NCBI GenBank assembly: GCA_002298075.1 | Contig: DBLW01000155.1 | Span: forward strand, 1-12,534 | Origin: Bacteroidales bacterium UBA714 | GTDB taxonomy: Bacteria > Bacteroidota > Bacteroidia > Bacteroidales > UBA932 | Length of the DNA stretch: 12,534 nt | Reading direction: 5' to 3' | Part shown: piece after piece, positions 6,713 to 12,534 of the stretch | How positions within the stretch are numbered: position 1 is the first letter of the stretch | Layout of the letters: every line of letters starts with the position of its first letter | Notes under the pieces: model-generated | Told to the model about the DNA's origin: nothing | What the model saw: the letters and a program-made list of their open reading frames with translations, nothing else | Database searches by the model: none | Program-made: the position numbers and the translations under genes

Positions 6713-7843
6713 TTAAGCCTGGCCGGTGAGTTCCTTCCAGGCTTTCACGAAGGTTTCTGCAGTGTCCTGCGAAATCGTCAGTGATGGAAGGAGCCTGATT
6801 ACGGATGCTCCGGCCGCTCCCGTGAAGAAATGTCTTTCAAACAGAAGCCTGTCCCGCAGGCCTGCAAATCCCTCATTCAGCTCAAGTCCTATCATAAGTC
6901 CCTTGCCTCTGTACTCCCTAATGGCCTTGTCTCCCTCGAATGCCTTGCGGAAATATTCTCCTGTTCTTGCAGCATTCTCTACAAGGTGCTCATTCTCAAT
7001 GATGTCAAGTACGGCCAGTGCAGCCGTGCATGCAAGATGATTCCCTCCGAACGTGGTGCCGAGCATCCCGTATTCCGCTTTTACTGCCGGGCTGAAAAGG
7101 ACTCCTCCTATCGGGAAACCGTTTGCCATTCCTTTGGCTGTCGTTATGATGTCGGCCCTGACTCCATGATGCTGGTGGGCGAAGAATTTTCCTGTGCGTC
7201 CATATCCCGACTGGATCTCGTCAAGGACAAGCAGGCAGCCGTATTTGTCACAAAGGGAGCGCAGGCCGTGCAGAAAATCCGAGCTTGGCTCATATATCCC
7301 GGCCACTCCCTGTATGCCTTCTATTATTACGGCGGCGAAATCTCCCTTTGACAATTCCTTTCCGGCAGCTTCGAGGTCATTCAGCTCTGAAAACACCACA
7401 TTCCCTGTCCTGTTGAAAGGGGACTGTATCTTGGGGTTGTCAGTGGCTGCGACTGCTCCGGAGGTTCTTCCGTGGAAAGCTTTCCTGAATGCGAGCACCT
7501 TGCTTTTCCCTGTGTGGAATGATGCCGTCTTGAGCGCATTTTCATTCGCTTCCGCCCCGCTGTTGCAGAGGAAAAGCGAATAGTCCTCATATCCGCATAC
7601 TTTCCCGAGCTTTTCAGCAAGCTCTTTCTGCAGGGAATTCTGCACGGCGTTGGAATAGAAGCCAAGCTTGCCGAGCTGATTTGTGAGCATGCCCACATAG
7701 TGAGGGTGGCAATGTCCCACGGAAATTACCGCATGCCCTCCGTACATGTCCGTGTACTCGATGCCGTCCTTGTCCCAGAGTTTGGTGTCAAGTCCCCTGA
7801 CCGGCTCGATATCCCACAATTTATATACTTCGAAAAGATTCAT
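6713..7843 (-). CDS. argD: N-acyl(succinyl/acetyl)ornithine aminotransferase
   Basis: A pyridoxal-phosphate enzyme of aminotransferase class III that converts N-acylglutamate semialdehyde plus glutamate to N-acylornithine plus 2-oxoglutarate. It has 376 aa, normal for the family. Visible are CNSGAEANE (~93-101, phosphate binding), FHGRT (~123-127), the cofactor Asp in VLDEIQSGYGRTG (D208) and the Schiff-base Lys in TTAKGMANGFPIGG (K237). It starts 35 bases after argC, so it belongs to the first arg block and is that block's last gene; it ends 29 bases from the convergent transporter gene. Given the Pro90-type ArgF', the natural substrate is probably the succinylated form. Other class III transaminases share these motifs, but the operon makes ArgD firm. 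Confidence 0.95.
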   Translation of the reverse strand: MNLFEVYKLWDIEPVRGLDTKLWDKDGIEYTDMYGGHAVISVGHCHPHYVGMLTNQLGKLGFYSNAVQNSLQKELAEKLGKVCGYEDYSLFLCNSGAEANENALKTASFHTGKSKVLAFRKAFHGRTSGAVAATDNPKIQSPFNRTGNVVFSELNDLEAAGKELSKGDFAAVIIEGIQGVAGIYEPSSDFLHGLRSLCDKYGCLLVLDEIQSGYGRTGKFFAHQHHGVRADIITTAKGMANGFPIGGVLFSPAVKAEYGMLGTTFGGNHLACTAALAVLDIIENEHLVENAARTGEYFRKAFEGDKAIREYRGKGLMIGLELNEGFAGLRDRLLFERHFFTGAAGASVIRLLPSLTISQDTAETFVKAWKELTGQA

Positions 7844-7878
7844 CTTTACTGTTTGTTTTTAATATACGGTGTCCAGTG

Positions 7879-8871
7879 TCAGAATGCGGATGGCTTGAGT
7901 TTCAGCCCGCATGCCTCATCCAGCCCGAACATAAGGTTCATGTTCTGCACAGCCTGTCCTGCCGCGCCTTTTATAAGGTTGTCTATGATTGAGCTTATAT
8001 GGACATATCCGTCATGAAGCTCCACATGGAGAAGTGCCTTGTTGGTGTTGACCACTTCTTTGAGCGAAATGTTCTCCCGGCTGTGGAATACGAATGGCGA
8101 TGCCGCATAATACTCTTCATAAATCTGCCTGTAGCTGTTTTCGGACAGTCCCTCTTTCGCCTTTGTATATACGCTTGCGAATATGCCGCGTGTGAAATCT
8201 CCTCTCATGGGCACGAAATTGACACGTGGCTCAATCCCGTTGCCGGACTCATGTGCAAGACTTTTCTTTATTTCGGCCAAGTGCTGGTGCGTGAACAGCT
8301 TATATATGGACATGTTGCCGCTCCTGTAGCTGAAATGCGTGGTCTCTCCAGGCTTTTTTCCTGCTCCCGTAGAACCTGTGACGGCCGTAACATGGATTTC
8401 GTCCTCAATCAGCCCGGCCTTTGCCAGGGGGAGCAAGGCAAGCTGTATGGCAGTTGCAAAGCATCCCGGATTGGCTATGTCGTGAGCCTTGCGTATTTCC
8501 TCCTTTGCACTTTCGCACAGTCCGTATATGAAATTCCTTCCTGCGTATTCGCCGTCCAGCCTGAAATCGTTGCCGAGGTCAATTATCCTGCAGTTACCGC
8601 TTATGTCATGGTTGTCAACGAATTGCCTTGAAATTCCGTGCCCGAGGCAGAGGAACAGCACATCCGGGTCATTCAGCTCTTTACCGAAGCACAGGTCAGT
8701 CTCCCCGAGAAGGTCACGGTGTACCTGTGACACAGCCGTGCCTTCTGATGATGTAGTCGTGGCCGCCACAATCTCAACTTCAGGATGGTTGAGAAGGATG
8801 CGGAAAAGCTCTCCTCCGGTATATCCTGTACCTCCTGCTATTGCGACCCTTATTTTTTTGCTTGTATTCAT
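7879..8871 (-). CDS. argC: N-acyl-gamma-glutamyl-phosphate reductase
   Basis: This enzyme reduces N-acylglutamyl phosphate to the semialdehyde with NADPH. It has 330 aa. The Rossmann loop is IAGGTGYTGGEL (11-22), the nucleophile is Cys137 in NPGCFAT, and the catalytic/substrate His lie in FTHQHLAEI (H195, H197). PMRGDFTRG (~221-229) is also typical of type-1 ArgC. The start at 8871 follows the argG stop by 16 bases and has an A-rich leader. It sits between argG and argD in the first arg block and acts between ArgB and ArgD in the pathway. No anomalies seen. Confidence 0.96.
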   Translation of the reverse strand: MNTSKKIRVAIAGGTGYTGGELFRILLNHPEVEIVAATTTSSEGTAVSQVHRDLLGETDLCFGKELNDPDVLFLCLGHGISRQFVDNHDISGNCRIIDLGNDFRLDGEYAGRNFIYGLCESAKEEIRKAHDIANPGCFATAIQLALLPLAKAGLIEDEIHVTAVTGSTGAGKKPGETTHFSYRSGNMSIYKLFTHQHLAEIKKSLAHESGNGIEPRVNFVPMRGDFTRGIFASVYTKAKEGLSENSYRQIYEEYYAASPFVFHSRENISLKEVVNTNKALLHVELHDGYVHISSIIDNLIKGAAGQAVQNMNLMFGLDEACGLKLKPSAF

Positions 8872-8887
8872 TTTTTTTCTGCCGGGA

Positions 8888-10096
8888 TTATTCTTCGCTG
8901 CCTGCCTCTGCGCTTCCGTTTACGCTGTAATATATTTTCAGAGGGTTTGCTATGACCTTTGTGAATCCGATTACGTCGCGTCCTGTGTAAGAGTTGTTTA
9001 TCTCTCCGTAGGCGCCGAATTTTGAACTCATGAGGTCATGCTTGCTCTTGCATCCGAGCACAGAGAAGTGGTATGGTATGAGCGCAATCTCCACATCACC
9101 TGTCACATGCTCTTCCATGCTTTCCATCATGGCTTCCATGTCTCTCATAACCGGGTCAAGATACATTGCCTCATGCATCTGCTGGCCGTACCATCCGGCA
9201 ATCTGCTCTTTCCAATAAAGTTGGCCCTTTGTGAGCACATGCTTCTCGAGAAGATGATGTGCCTTGATGATAATCATCGGGGCTGCGGCCTCGAAGCCTA
9301 CGCGTCCCTTTATCCCTATGATGGTGTCGCCGATGTGGATGTCGCGTCCTATCCCGAACGGAGCCGCTGCATCGCGCACAGCCTTTATCACCTCAACAGG
9401 GCTCATCTGCACGCCGTTGAATGAGGTCGGCTCTCCTTTCGTGAATCCGATTCTGATGTGCTCCGGCTCTGTCTTTGTGACTTTTGTAGGATAGGCCTCC
9501 TCGGGAAGATAACCGTCTGACGACAAGGTCTCCACGCCTCCGATGCTTGTGCCCCAAAGGCCCTGGTTGATTGAATATTTCGCCTTTTCCCATGAGAAAT
9601 CAAAGCCGTGCTTCTGCAGGTAATCTATTTCATATTGGCGTGTGAACCCGAATTCCCTTACCGGCGCGATGATTTCCACCTCAGGTGCGAGAATCTCGAA
9701 CACTATGTCAAAGCGCACCTGGTCGTTTCCTGCTCCGGTGCTTCCGTGTGCCACATAATCCGCTCCGATTTCCTTGACATGCTTAAGCACTTCCAATGCC
9801 TGGAACACTCTCTCTGAACTTACCGAGAGGGGATAGGTGGCATTTTTGAGGATGTTCCCGTAAATCAGGTACCTGACACCTTTCTTATAATAGGTCTCTA
9901 CGGCATTCACGGTCTTGTGAGATGCCGCTCCGAGTGAGAGCGCCCTTTCTTCGATTGCTTTTTCCTCTTCCGCAGAGAACCCTCCGGTATTCACCATTAC
10001 CGTATGGACTTCGAGTCCTCTTTCGTTTTTGAGATATGGGACACAGAATGATGTGTCAAGTCCGCCGCTGAAGGCGAGTACTGCTTTTTTGCTCAT
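8888..10096 (-). CDS. argG: Argininosuccinate synthase
   Basis: This enzyme joins citrulline and aspartate with ATP to make argininosuccinate. It has 402 aa from the ATG at 10096 (MSKKAVLAFSGGLDTS). The ATP pyrophosphatase P-loop SGGLDTS is at ~10-16; HGSTGAGNDQVRFD (~115-128) and the citrulline/aspartate region follow, and the rest of the chain aligns with the family without gaps that I can see. An open frame runs upstream to 10315 but would overlap the GNAT gene. The start at 10096 is chosen because of the P-loop position and the poly-A leader just before it; it leaves 13 bases after the GNAT stop. Second gene of the cluster. Confidence 0.97.
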   Translation of the reverse strand: MSKKAVLAFSGGLDTSFCVPYLKNERGLEVHTVMVNTGGFSAEEEKAIEERALSLGAASHKTVNAVETYYKKGVRYLIYGNILKNATYPLSVSSERVFQALEVLKHVKEIGADYVAHGSTGAGNDQVRFDIVFEILAPEVEIIAPVREFGFTRQYEIDYLQKHGFDFSWEKAKYSINQGLWGTSIGGVETLSSDGYLPEEAYPTKVTKTEPEHIRIGFTKGEPTSFNGVQMSPVEVIKAVRDAAAPFGIGRDIHIGDTIIGIKGRVGFEAAAPMIIIKAHHLLEKHVLTKGQLYWKEQIAGWYGQQMHEAMYLDPVMRDMEAMMESMEEHVTGDVEIALIPYHFSVLGCKSKHDLMSSKFGAYGEINNSYTGRDVIGFTKVIANPLKIYYSVNGSAEAGSEE

Positions 10097-10109
10097 TTGT
10101 ATTTTTTTT

Positions 10110-10736
10110 TTATTGTTTCTGTGTTGTGTATGCATTGCCTGTTTCTGCCTTAGGGATGGCTTTCTCCGCAAGGTCCGGTATTGCCGGGTCAAAAACCTGT
10201 ATATGCTCTGCCGGATCATAAAGCAGGCCTGTGCAGAGGCACATCTTGAAATTGTTGGCTTCCAATATAGGCCAGTTGCGGCAGCCCTGGCATCCTTTCC
10301 AAAATTCCGGGTCATCTGTAAGGGCGGAGAACGGAACGGGCCTGAATCCTATCTCGTAATTCATTTTCATGACTGCCGCTCCTGTGGTGATGCTGAAAAT
10401 CTTGGCTTCGGGAAACAATTCCCGTGACAGACGGAATATGCGCCGCTTGATGCGCATGGCAAGTCCCAGTCCCCTGAACGCGTGTGAAACTATAAGGCCG
10501 GAATTGGCCACATATCTTTTGCCTCCCCATGACTCTATATACGAAAATCCCGCGAAGCGGCCGTCTTCGGCAATCGCTATGACCGCTTTCCCTGCAGCCA
10601 TCTTTTCAATTACATATTCAGGAGTCCTTCTTGCGATTCCCGTCCCTCTTTCCCGGGCCGAGATGAATACTTCTTCGCAGATTTCGTCTGCGTACACTGC
10701 GTGGCTTTCATCAGCCACCATTACGTCTATGTGCAT
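10110..10736 (-). CDS. GNAT acyltransferase, probable N-acylglutamate (succinylglutamate) synthase
   Basis: A 208-aa GNAT-fold protein at the head of the arginine operon, where it should make the N-acylglutamate that starts the pathway, using succinyl-CoA or acetyl-CoA. The acyl-CoA loop is seen as SHAFRGLGLAMR (~84-95), after a beta strand (ANSGLIV). The C-terminal third has the spacing C149-x2-C152 and C166-x-C168 in GCQGCRNW and MCLCTGLLYDP, which may bind a metal or hold the fold. It is not related in length or layout to ArgA or ArgJ. From memory, the homologous GNAT gene of Bacteroides thetaiotaomicron in the same place was assigned N-acylglutamate synthesis from mutant-fitness data. With Pro90 in ArgF' the succinyl version is more likely. 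No ArgJ is present in the window. Confidence 0.82.
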   Translation of the reverse strand: MHIDVMVADESHAVYADEICEEVFISARERGTGIARRTPEYVIEKMAAGKAVIAIAEDGRFAGFSYIESWGGKRYVANSGLIVSHAFRGLGLAMRIKRRIFRLSRELFPEAKIFSITTGAAVMKMNYEIGFRPVPFSALTDDPEFWKGCQGCRNWPILEANNFKMCLCTGLLYDPAEHIQVFDPAIPDLAEKAIPKAETGNAYTTQKQ

Positions 10737-10768
10737 AATGCTGCCTAAAAAATTGTAGTGATGTGCCT

Positions 10769-10789
10769 GAATCCGTTTTCAGCGGATTC
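10769..10789 (-). promoter_or_regulatory. Hairpin just upstream of the GNAT start
   Basis: GAATCCG at 10769-10775 pairs with CGGATTC at 10783-10789 (7 bp, 7-base loop). In the transcribed (minus) direction it ends about 33 bases before the GNAT ATG, and six U follow in the leader some 14 bases later. It could be the expression-platform hairpin of the leader or simply a stabilising stem. Confidence 0.4.
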
Positions 10790-10800
10790 TTGCGTGTTGT

Positions 10801-11004
10801 CAAAAAATATTTTTACGGATTGCCCTCAGTTGAGGGAGTCGATAGGTGTCCTAACGGCAAGACAAACCGAGATTGTCAATTGCAATTGGGAGGGAAGCGC
10901 TTCGAAAGCCCCTCCTAGAGTCGGACTAATGTATAGGCAACTACAGCGTGGCGCAGAACGTGCCACGAAAGGTAATTGAATATGTTGCCTCTTTTTTCCA
11001 TAAC
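10801..11004 (-). ncRNA. Structured leader of the arg operon (candidate attenuator or cis-regulatory RNA)
   Basis: Between the minus-strand promoter and the GNAT gene lie many perfect stems (plus coordinates): AGGCAAC 10935-10941 with GTTGCCT 10984-10990, enclosing CGTGGC/GCCACG (10947-10952 and 10962-10967, extendable to 8 bp); GGAGGG/CCCTCC (10889-10894 and 10910-10915) capped by GCTT/AAGC; GACAA/TTGTC (10861-10865 and 10873-10877); and TTGCC/GGCAA (10820-10824 and 10856-10860), enclosing a CCCTC/GAGGG and a TAGG/CCTA hairpin. Such dense pairing is not expected by chance in a spacer. I match it to no riboswitch I know. The strand is not settled: a T-run follows the outer stem on the plus strand (10992-10997). 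The minus strand is preferred because of the good promoter and the downstream arg genes. Confidence 0.5.
10915..11001 (-). CDS. Possible 28-codon leader peptide
   Basis: An ATG at 11001 lies only a few bases after the predicted transcription start and opens a frame of 28 residues beginning MEKRGNIFNY and ending AYTLVRL, with TAG at 10917-10915. The two long stems at 10935-10990 are inside the frame, and the stop codon abuts the GGAGGG hairpin, so translation would decide which stems form. Arg codons are AGA (4), CGC (17) and CGA (27): three in 28, suggestive for an arginine operon but not a run. It could be chance in a structured RNA. Confidence 0.3.
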   Translation of the reverse strand: MEKRGNIFNYLSWHVLRHAVVAYTLVRL

Positions 11005-11009
11005 GGCCG

Positions 11010-11042
11010 CAAAGATAAATAAATTTCTTAACTTTGGCGAAA
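11010..11042 (-). promoter_or_regulatory. Promoter of the first arg block
   Basis: On the minus strand TATCTTTG (11017-11010) matches the -7 consensus TAnnTTTG exactly and is followed by C, as is common in Bacteroidetes. TTTC at 11042-11039 (one mismatch to the -33 TTTG) lies 21 bases upstream. A start near 11004 would give a ~265-base leader before the GNAT gene. Confidence 0.65.
11029..11036 (+). promoter_or_regulatory. -7 box of the ribbon-helix-helix-like gene
   Basis: TAACTTTG matches TAnnTTTG exactly, with a start expected near 11042 and the GTG start codon at 11073. It lies between the -33 and -7 boxes of the arg promoter on the other strand, so polymerase or a repressor at one should affect the other. 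No -33 TTTG is visible. Confidence 0.5.
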
Positions 11043-11072
11043 TTTTGTTGAATTTTCAATCTGTCGTCAGGA

Positions 11073-11309
11073 GTGGCAAAAAAGAAGAAAAATACTGGGG
11101 CTGGAATTGACCCTGAATATCTGAAGAGACAGAAAGAGGCTCTCGTCCGCCGTCACAGGCAGGTAATCTATCTCAATGACAGCGAGATGGCAGCAATAAG
11201 ACAATATTGTGACAAGTTCCGCGTGTCTGCCAAGACTGTGCTTTTCCGTGAGGCCATTATGGAAAAAGTGCTGTCGGAGCTTGATGACAATCATCCTACA
11301 TTATTCTGA
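11073..11309 (+). CDS. Small ribbon-helix-helix-like DNA-binding protein
   Basis: A 78-aa protein with a very basic N-terminus (MAKKKK, then RRHRQ at ~26-30). The core reads as a beta strand (VIYL, 31-34), a helix (NDSEMAAIRQYCDKFR, 35-50) and a second helix starting VSAKTVLFREAIMEKVL (51-67). This is the layout of Arc/CopG-type ribbon-helix-helix proteins, which bind DNA as dimers through the strand. It ends in HPTLF. The start is GTG, with AGGAG immediately before and overlapping it; no in-frame ATG fits better. It is transcribed divergently from the arg operon across one overlapping promoter region, so a role in arg control is possible but unproven; such proteins may also be general nucleoid or plasmid-type regulators. 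No ArgR gene is seen in the window. Confidence 0.7.
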   Translation: MAKKKKNTGAGIDPEYLKRQKEALVRRHRQVIYLNDSEMAAIRQYCDKFRVSAKTVLFREAIMEKVLSELDDNHPTLF

Positions 11310-11367
11310 CCTGCTGTCCTGCCGGCCGGAAATCAGTTGAGAGGCCCCCATGTTTGCTGCCCTTGAA

Positions 11368-11380
11368 TGGGAATGTCCCA
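11368..11380. promoter_or_regulatory. Short dyad upstream of the TSCPD gene
   Basis: TGGGA at 11368-11372 is inverted as TCCCA at 11376-11380 around ATG. It lies 31 bases before the TSCPD gene and may be a small hairpin or an operator. A near-match to the -7 box, CATGTTTG (11349-11356), lies just before it; both are weak. Confidence 0.25.
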
Positions 11381-11411
11381 GGATTACATGAAATTATACA
11401 TTATATAATAT

Positions 11412-11807
11412 ATGAAAAGAACAATAATCGCGCTGGCCCTGTCGCTTTCCTGCTTTGCTGCCATGGCACAGGAAAATACGGCCACCAGGCCATCCCAGCA
11501 GAAAGAAATTATGGCAGAAGATTATCAGATTGTGAAAGATGAGATTGTGGACGGTGTAAGGTATGTTACTGCAATCCCGAGCCAGAAAGTATGCTCAAGG
11601 CAGATAGACATCGTCATAAGCGACGGAATCGTCCGTAGCGTCACCTATACGCGCGGATGTGAAGGCAATGCCAAGGGCATAGGTGCACTCATAAAAGGCA
11701 TGCCGGTCAATGAGGTCATAAGCCGCCTTGAAGGCATCACGTGCGGCAAGAGGGGAACTTCATGTCCGGACCAGCTTGCACGTGTGCTCAAGGCTTTGGG
11801 CTATTGA
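11412..11807 (+). CDS. Exported TSCPD-domain (four-Cys) protein
   Basis: A 131-aa protein. Residues ~59-129 match the small TSCPD/TIGR03905-type family: CSRQIDI (C61), RGCEGN (C83), the helix GIGALIKGMPVNEVISRL, then GITCGKRGTSCPDQLA (C111, C118). The four cysteines are those expected to bind a metal such as zinc. The function of the family is unknown; the domain also occurs in some ribonucleotide reductases. What is odd is the N-terminus: residues 1-19 (MKRTIIALAL... AMA) look like a Sec signal peptide cut before Gln20, followed by a polar linker. Most members I remember are ~80-aa cytoplasmic proteins. A shorter start at 11511 (MAEDYQIV) would remove the signal and give a 98-aa cytoplasmic form, so the start decides the location. 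Convergent with tdk, 15 bases apart. Confidence 0.82.
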   Translation: MKRTIIALALSLSCFAAMAQENTATRPSQQKEIMAEDYQIVKDEIVDGVRYVTAIPSQKVCSRQIDIVISDGIVRSVTYTRGCEGNAKGIGALIKGMPVNEVISRLEGITCGKRGTSCPDQLARVLKALGY

Positions 11808-11812
11808 TTTTT

Positions 11813-11830
11813 GACAGTGCCGCTACTGTC
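11813..11830. terminator. Hairpin between convergent TSCPD and tdk genes
   Basis: GACAGT (11813-11818) pairs with ACTGTC (11825-11830) around a 6-base loop, overlapping the last codons of tdk. Plus-strand sequence after it is only moderately T-rich (TTGATTGCTTTTC), so it is a plausible but weak shared terminator. Confidence 0.35.
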
Positions 11831-12407
11831 TTGATTGCTTTTCTGCCTCCATGGCGGCATTGAAGCAGTGGCGGCACAAAGGTTCATATATGTCCTTTTC
11901 CCCGAGTACCACGAGACTTTCACTGTCTGAAAGCCTGTGTGAATGGTTGGCCGGGCTTCCGCATTTCACGCATATCGCATGCACTTTCTGTATGTCCTCG
12001 GCTACCGACATGAGTGCCGGCATCGGACCGAAAGGCTTGCCCATGAAGTCCGTGTCAAGTCCTGCGATAATGACCCTTACGCCCCTGTTTGCAAGTGTCT
12101 GCACGACTTCCACTATGGTGTCGTCAAAGAACTGGGCTTCGTCGATGCCTACGACTTCCACATCGCTGGAAAGCAGGAGCATGCTGGCCGGAGAGTCAAT
12201 CGGTGTGGAAGGAATGCTGTGTGAGTCATGTGATACCACTTCATCTTCTGAATATCTGACATCGATGCATGGCTTGTATATCTCTACTTTCTGCTTTGCG
12301 AATTGTGCCCTCTTCATCCTTCTGATGAGTTCCTCTGTCTTTCCTGAAAACATTGAGCCGCATATGACTTCAATGGAGCCTGCTTTTTTTGCGATTTCTA
12401 AAAACAT
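11823..12407 (-). CDS. tdk: Thymidine kinase (type II)
   Basis: This enzyme phosphorylates thymidine with ATP in the pyrimidine salvage pathway, in the cytoplasm. It has 194 aa, normal for the bacterial TK1-like type. Visible are the P-loop GSMFSGKTEEL (17-27), the Walker B/catalytic segment GIDEAQFF (87-94, E90 as general base), GLDTDFMGKPFGPMP (~116-130, lasso/thymidine loop region) and the structural zinc cysteines CVKC (146, 149) and CRHC (178, 181). The ATG at 12407 leaves a slightly short N-terminus but places the P-loop correctly, and AAGGA lies just upstream. It is transcribed from its own promoter at 12468-12499 and is not part of the arg cluster. Confidence 0.96.
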   Translation of the reverse strand: MFLEIAKKAGSIEVICGSMFSGKTEELIRRMKRAQFAKQKVEIYKPCIDVRYSEDEVVSHDSHSIPSTPIDSPASMLLLSSDVEVVGIDEAQFFDDTIVEVVQTLANRGVRVIIAGLDTDFMGKPFGPMPALMSVAEDIQKVHAICVKCGSPANHSHRLSDSESLVVLGEKDIYEPLCRHCFNAAMEAEKQSRQ

Positions 12408-12420
12408 TTCCTTACTTTTG
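12388..12420 (+). promoter_or_regulatory. Plus-strand promoter-like sequence over the tdk start
   Basis: TTTG (12388-12391), 21 bases, then TACTTTTG (12413-12420): both boxes match the Bacteroidetes consensus exactly. Transcription would begin near 12427 and run out of the window to the right, antisense to the tdk leader. An ATG at 12513 (MPRPSVY...) could be the start of that gene, but too little is present to judge. Confidence 0.4.
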
Positions 12421-12467
12421 TAGGTTAATACCGGTCAGTTTCTGGTCCCCTTTGTTTTTTGGGGGTG

Positions 12468-12499
12468 CAAATATAGCAAAAGTCGAGAGCAGAAGCAAC
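12468..12499 (-). promoter_or_regulatory. tdk promoter
   Basis: On the minus strand TATATTTG (12475-12468) matches the -7 consensus and is followed by C; GTTG (12499-12496) lies 20 bases upstream as a one-mismatch -33 box. A start near 12461 gives a leader of ~54 bases, beginning with a C-rich stretch that can pair with the GGGG at 12447-12450 (minus-strand reading). Confidence 0.6.
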
Positions 12500-12534
12500 G
12501 CTTGCTTTGATTATGCCGAGACCAAGCGTATATA

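Noticed and set aside
10097..10315. Longer ArgG start at 10315
   Set aside because: It would add 73 residues overlapping the GNAT gene; argininosuccinate synthase begins just before the SGGLDTS loop.
10758..10979. 73-aa plus-strand open frame in the arg leader
   Set aside because: Same region and same reasons; its sequence follows from the repeat-rich RNA structure rather than a protein fold.
10801..11004. Known riboswitch, tmRNA, 6S, SRP or RNase P RNA
   Set aside because: I looked for the conserved cores of SAM-I, TPP, FMN, cobalamin and lysine riboswitches and of SRP, tmRNA and RNase P RNAs and found none; 6S RNA cannot be excluded without a covariance search.
10826..11059. 77-aa minus-strand open frame in the arg leader
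   Set aside because: It starts upstream of the predicted promoter, runs through the hairpins, has no domain, and conflicts with the structured-RNA reading.
11851..12423. 190-aa plus-strand open frame opposite tdk
   Set aside because: It is the complement of the tdk coding frame; composition and lack of motifs mark it as a shadow.

Overview
The window looks like a chromosomal piece of a Bacteroidales (Bacteroidetes) genome. The evidence is: several matches to the Bacteroidetes -7 promoter box TAnnTTTG; A-rich rather than Shine-Dalgarno leaders in front of start codons; an ArgF of the N-succinylornithine transcarbamylase type known from Bacteroides; and a GNAT gene at the head of the arginine operon. 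The genus cannot be fixed from the sequence. Most of the window is of balanced base composition, but the first ~930 bases are clearly AT-rich.

Region 1 (1-1290): an AT-rich two-gene unit. It encodes a 226-aa lipoprotein-like precursor whose last ~50 residues form a bacteriocin-like glycine-zipper segment bounded by two cysteines. One base after its stop lies a 58-aa protein with two membrane spans, which looks like an immunity protein. A gene-poor stretch with several hairpins follows, including terminators for both strands. This is the best candidate for an undescribed system.

Region 2 (1292-10736): a nearly complete arginine biosynthesis cluster on the minus strand. Read in the transcribed direction it is GNAT acylglutamate synthase candidate, argG, argC, argD, then argF', argB, argE and argH, ending in a 20-bp terminator hairpin at 1198-1242. 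An EamA/DMT transporter gene on the opposite strand sits between argD and argF' and splits the cluster into two blocks. Pro90 in ArgF' and the GNAT gene indicate the N-succinyl variant of the pathway: glutamate to N-succinylglutamate, ArgB, ArgC, ArgD, N-succinylornithine, ArgF', N-succinylcitrulline, desuccinylation by the ArgE-like protein, then ArgG and ArgH. ArgB, ArgE and ArgH carry short insertions relative to the homologs I remember.

Region 3 (10737-11072): a 335-base control region. A minus-strand promoter feeds a ~265-nt leader rich in hairpins, with a possible 28-codon leader peptide at its very 5' end. A plus-strand -7 box overlaps the minus-strand promoter region and points to a small ribbon-helix-helix-like protein.

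Region 4 (11073-12534): the ribbon-helix-helix-like protein, a TSCPD-domain protein that unusually has a signal peptide, and a convergent thymidine kinase (tdk). The tdk promoter and a plus-strand promoter-like sequence face each other, with start sites that would overlap.
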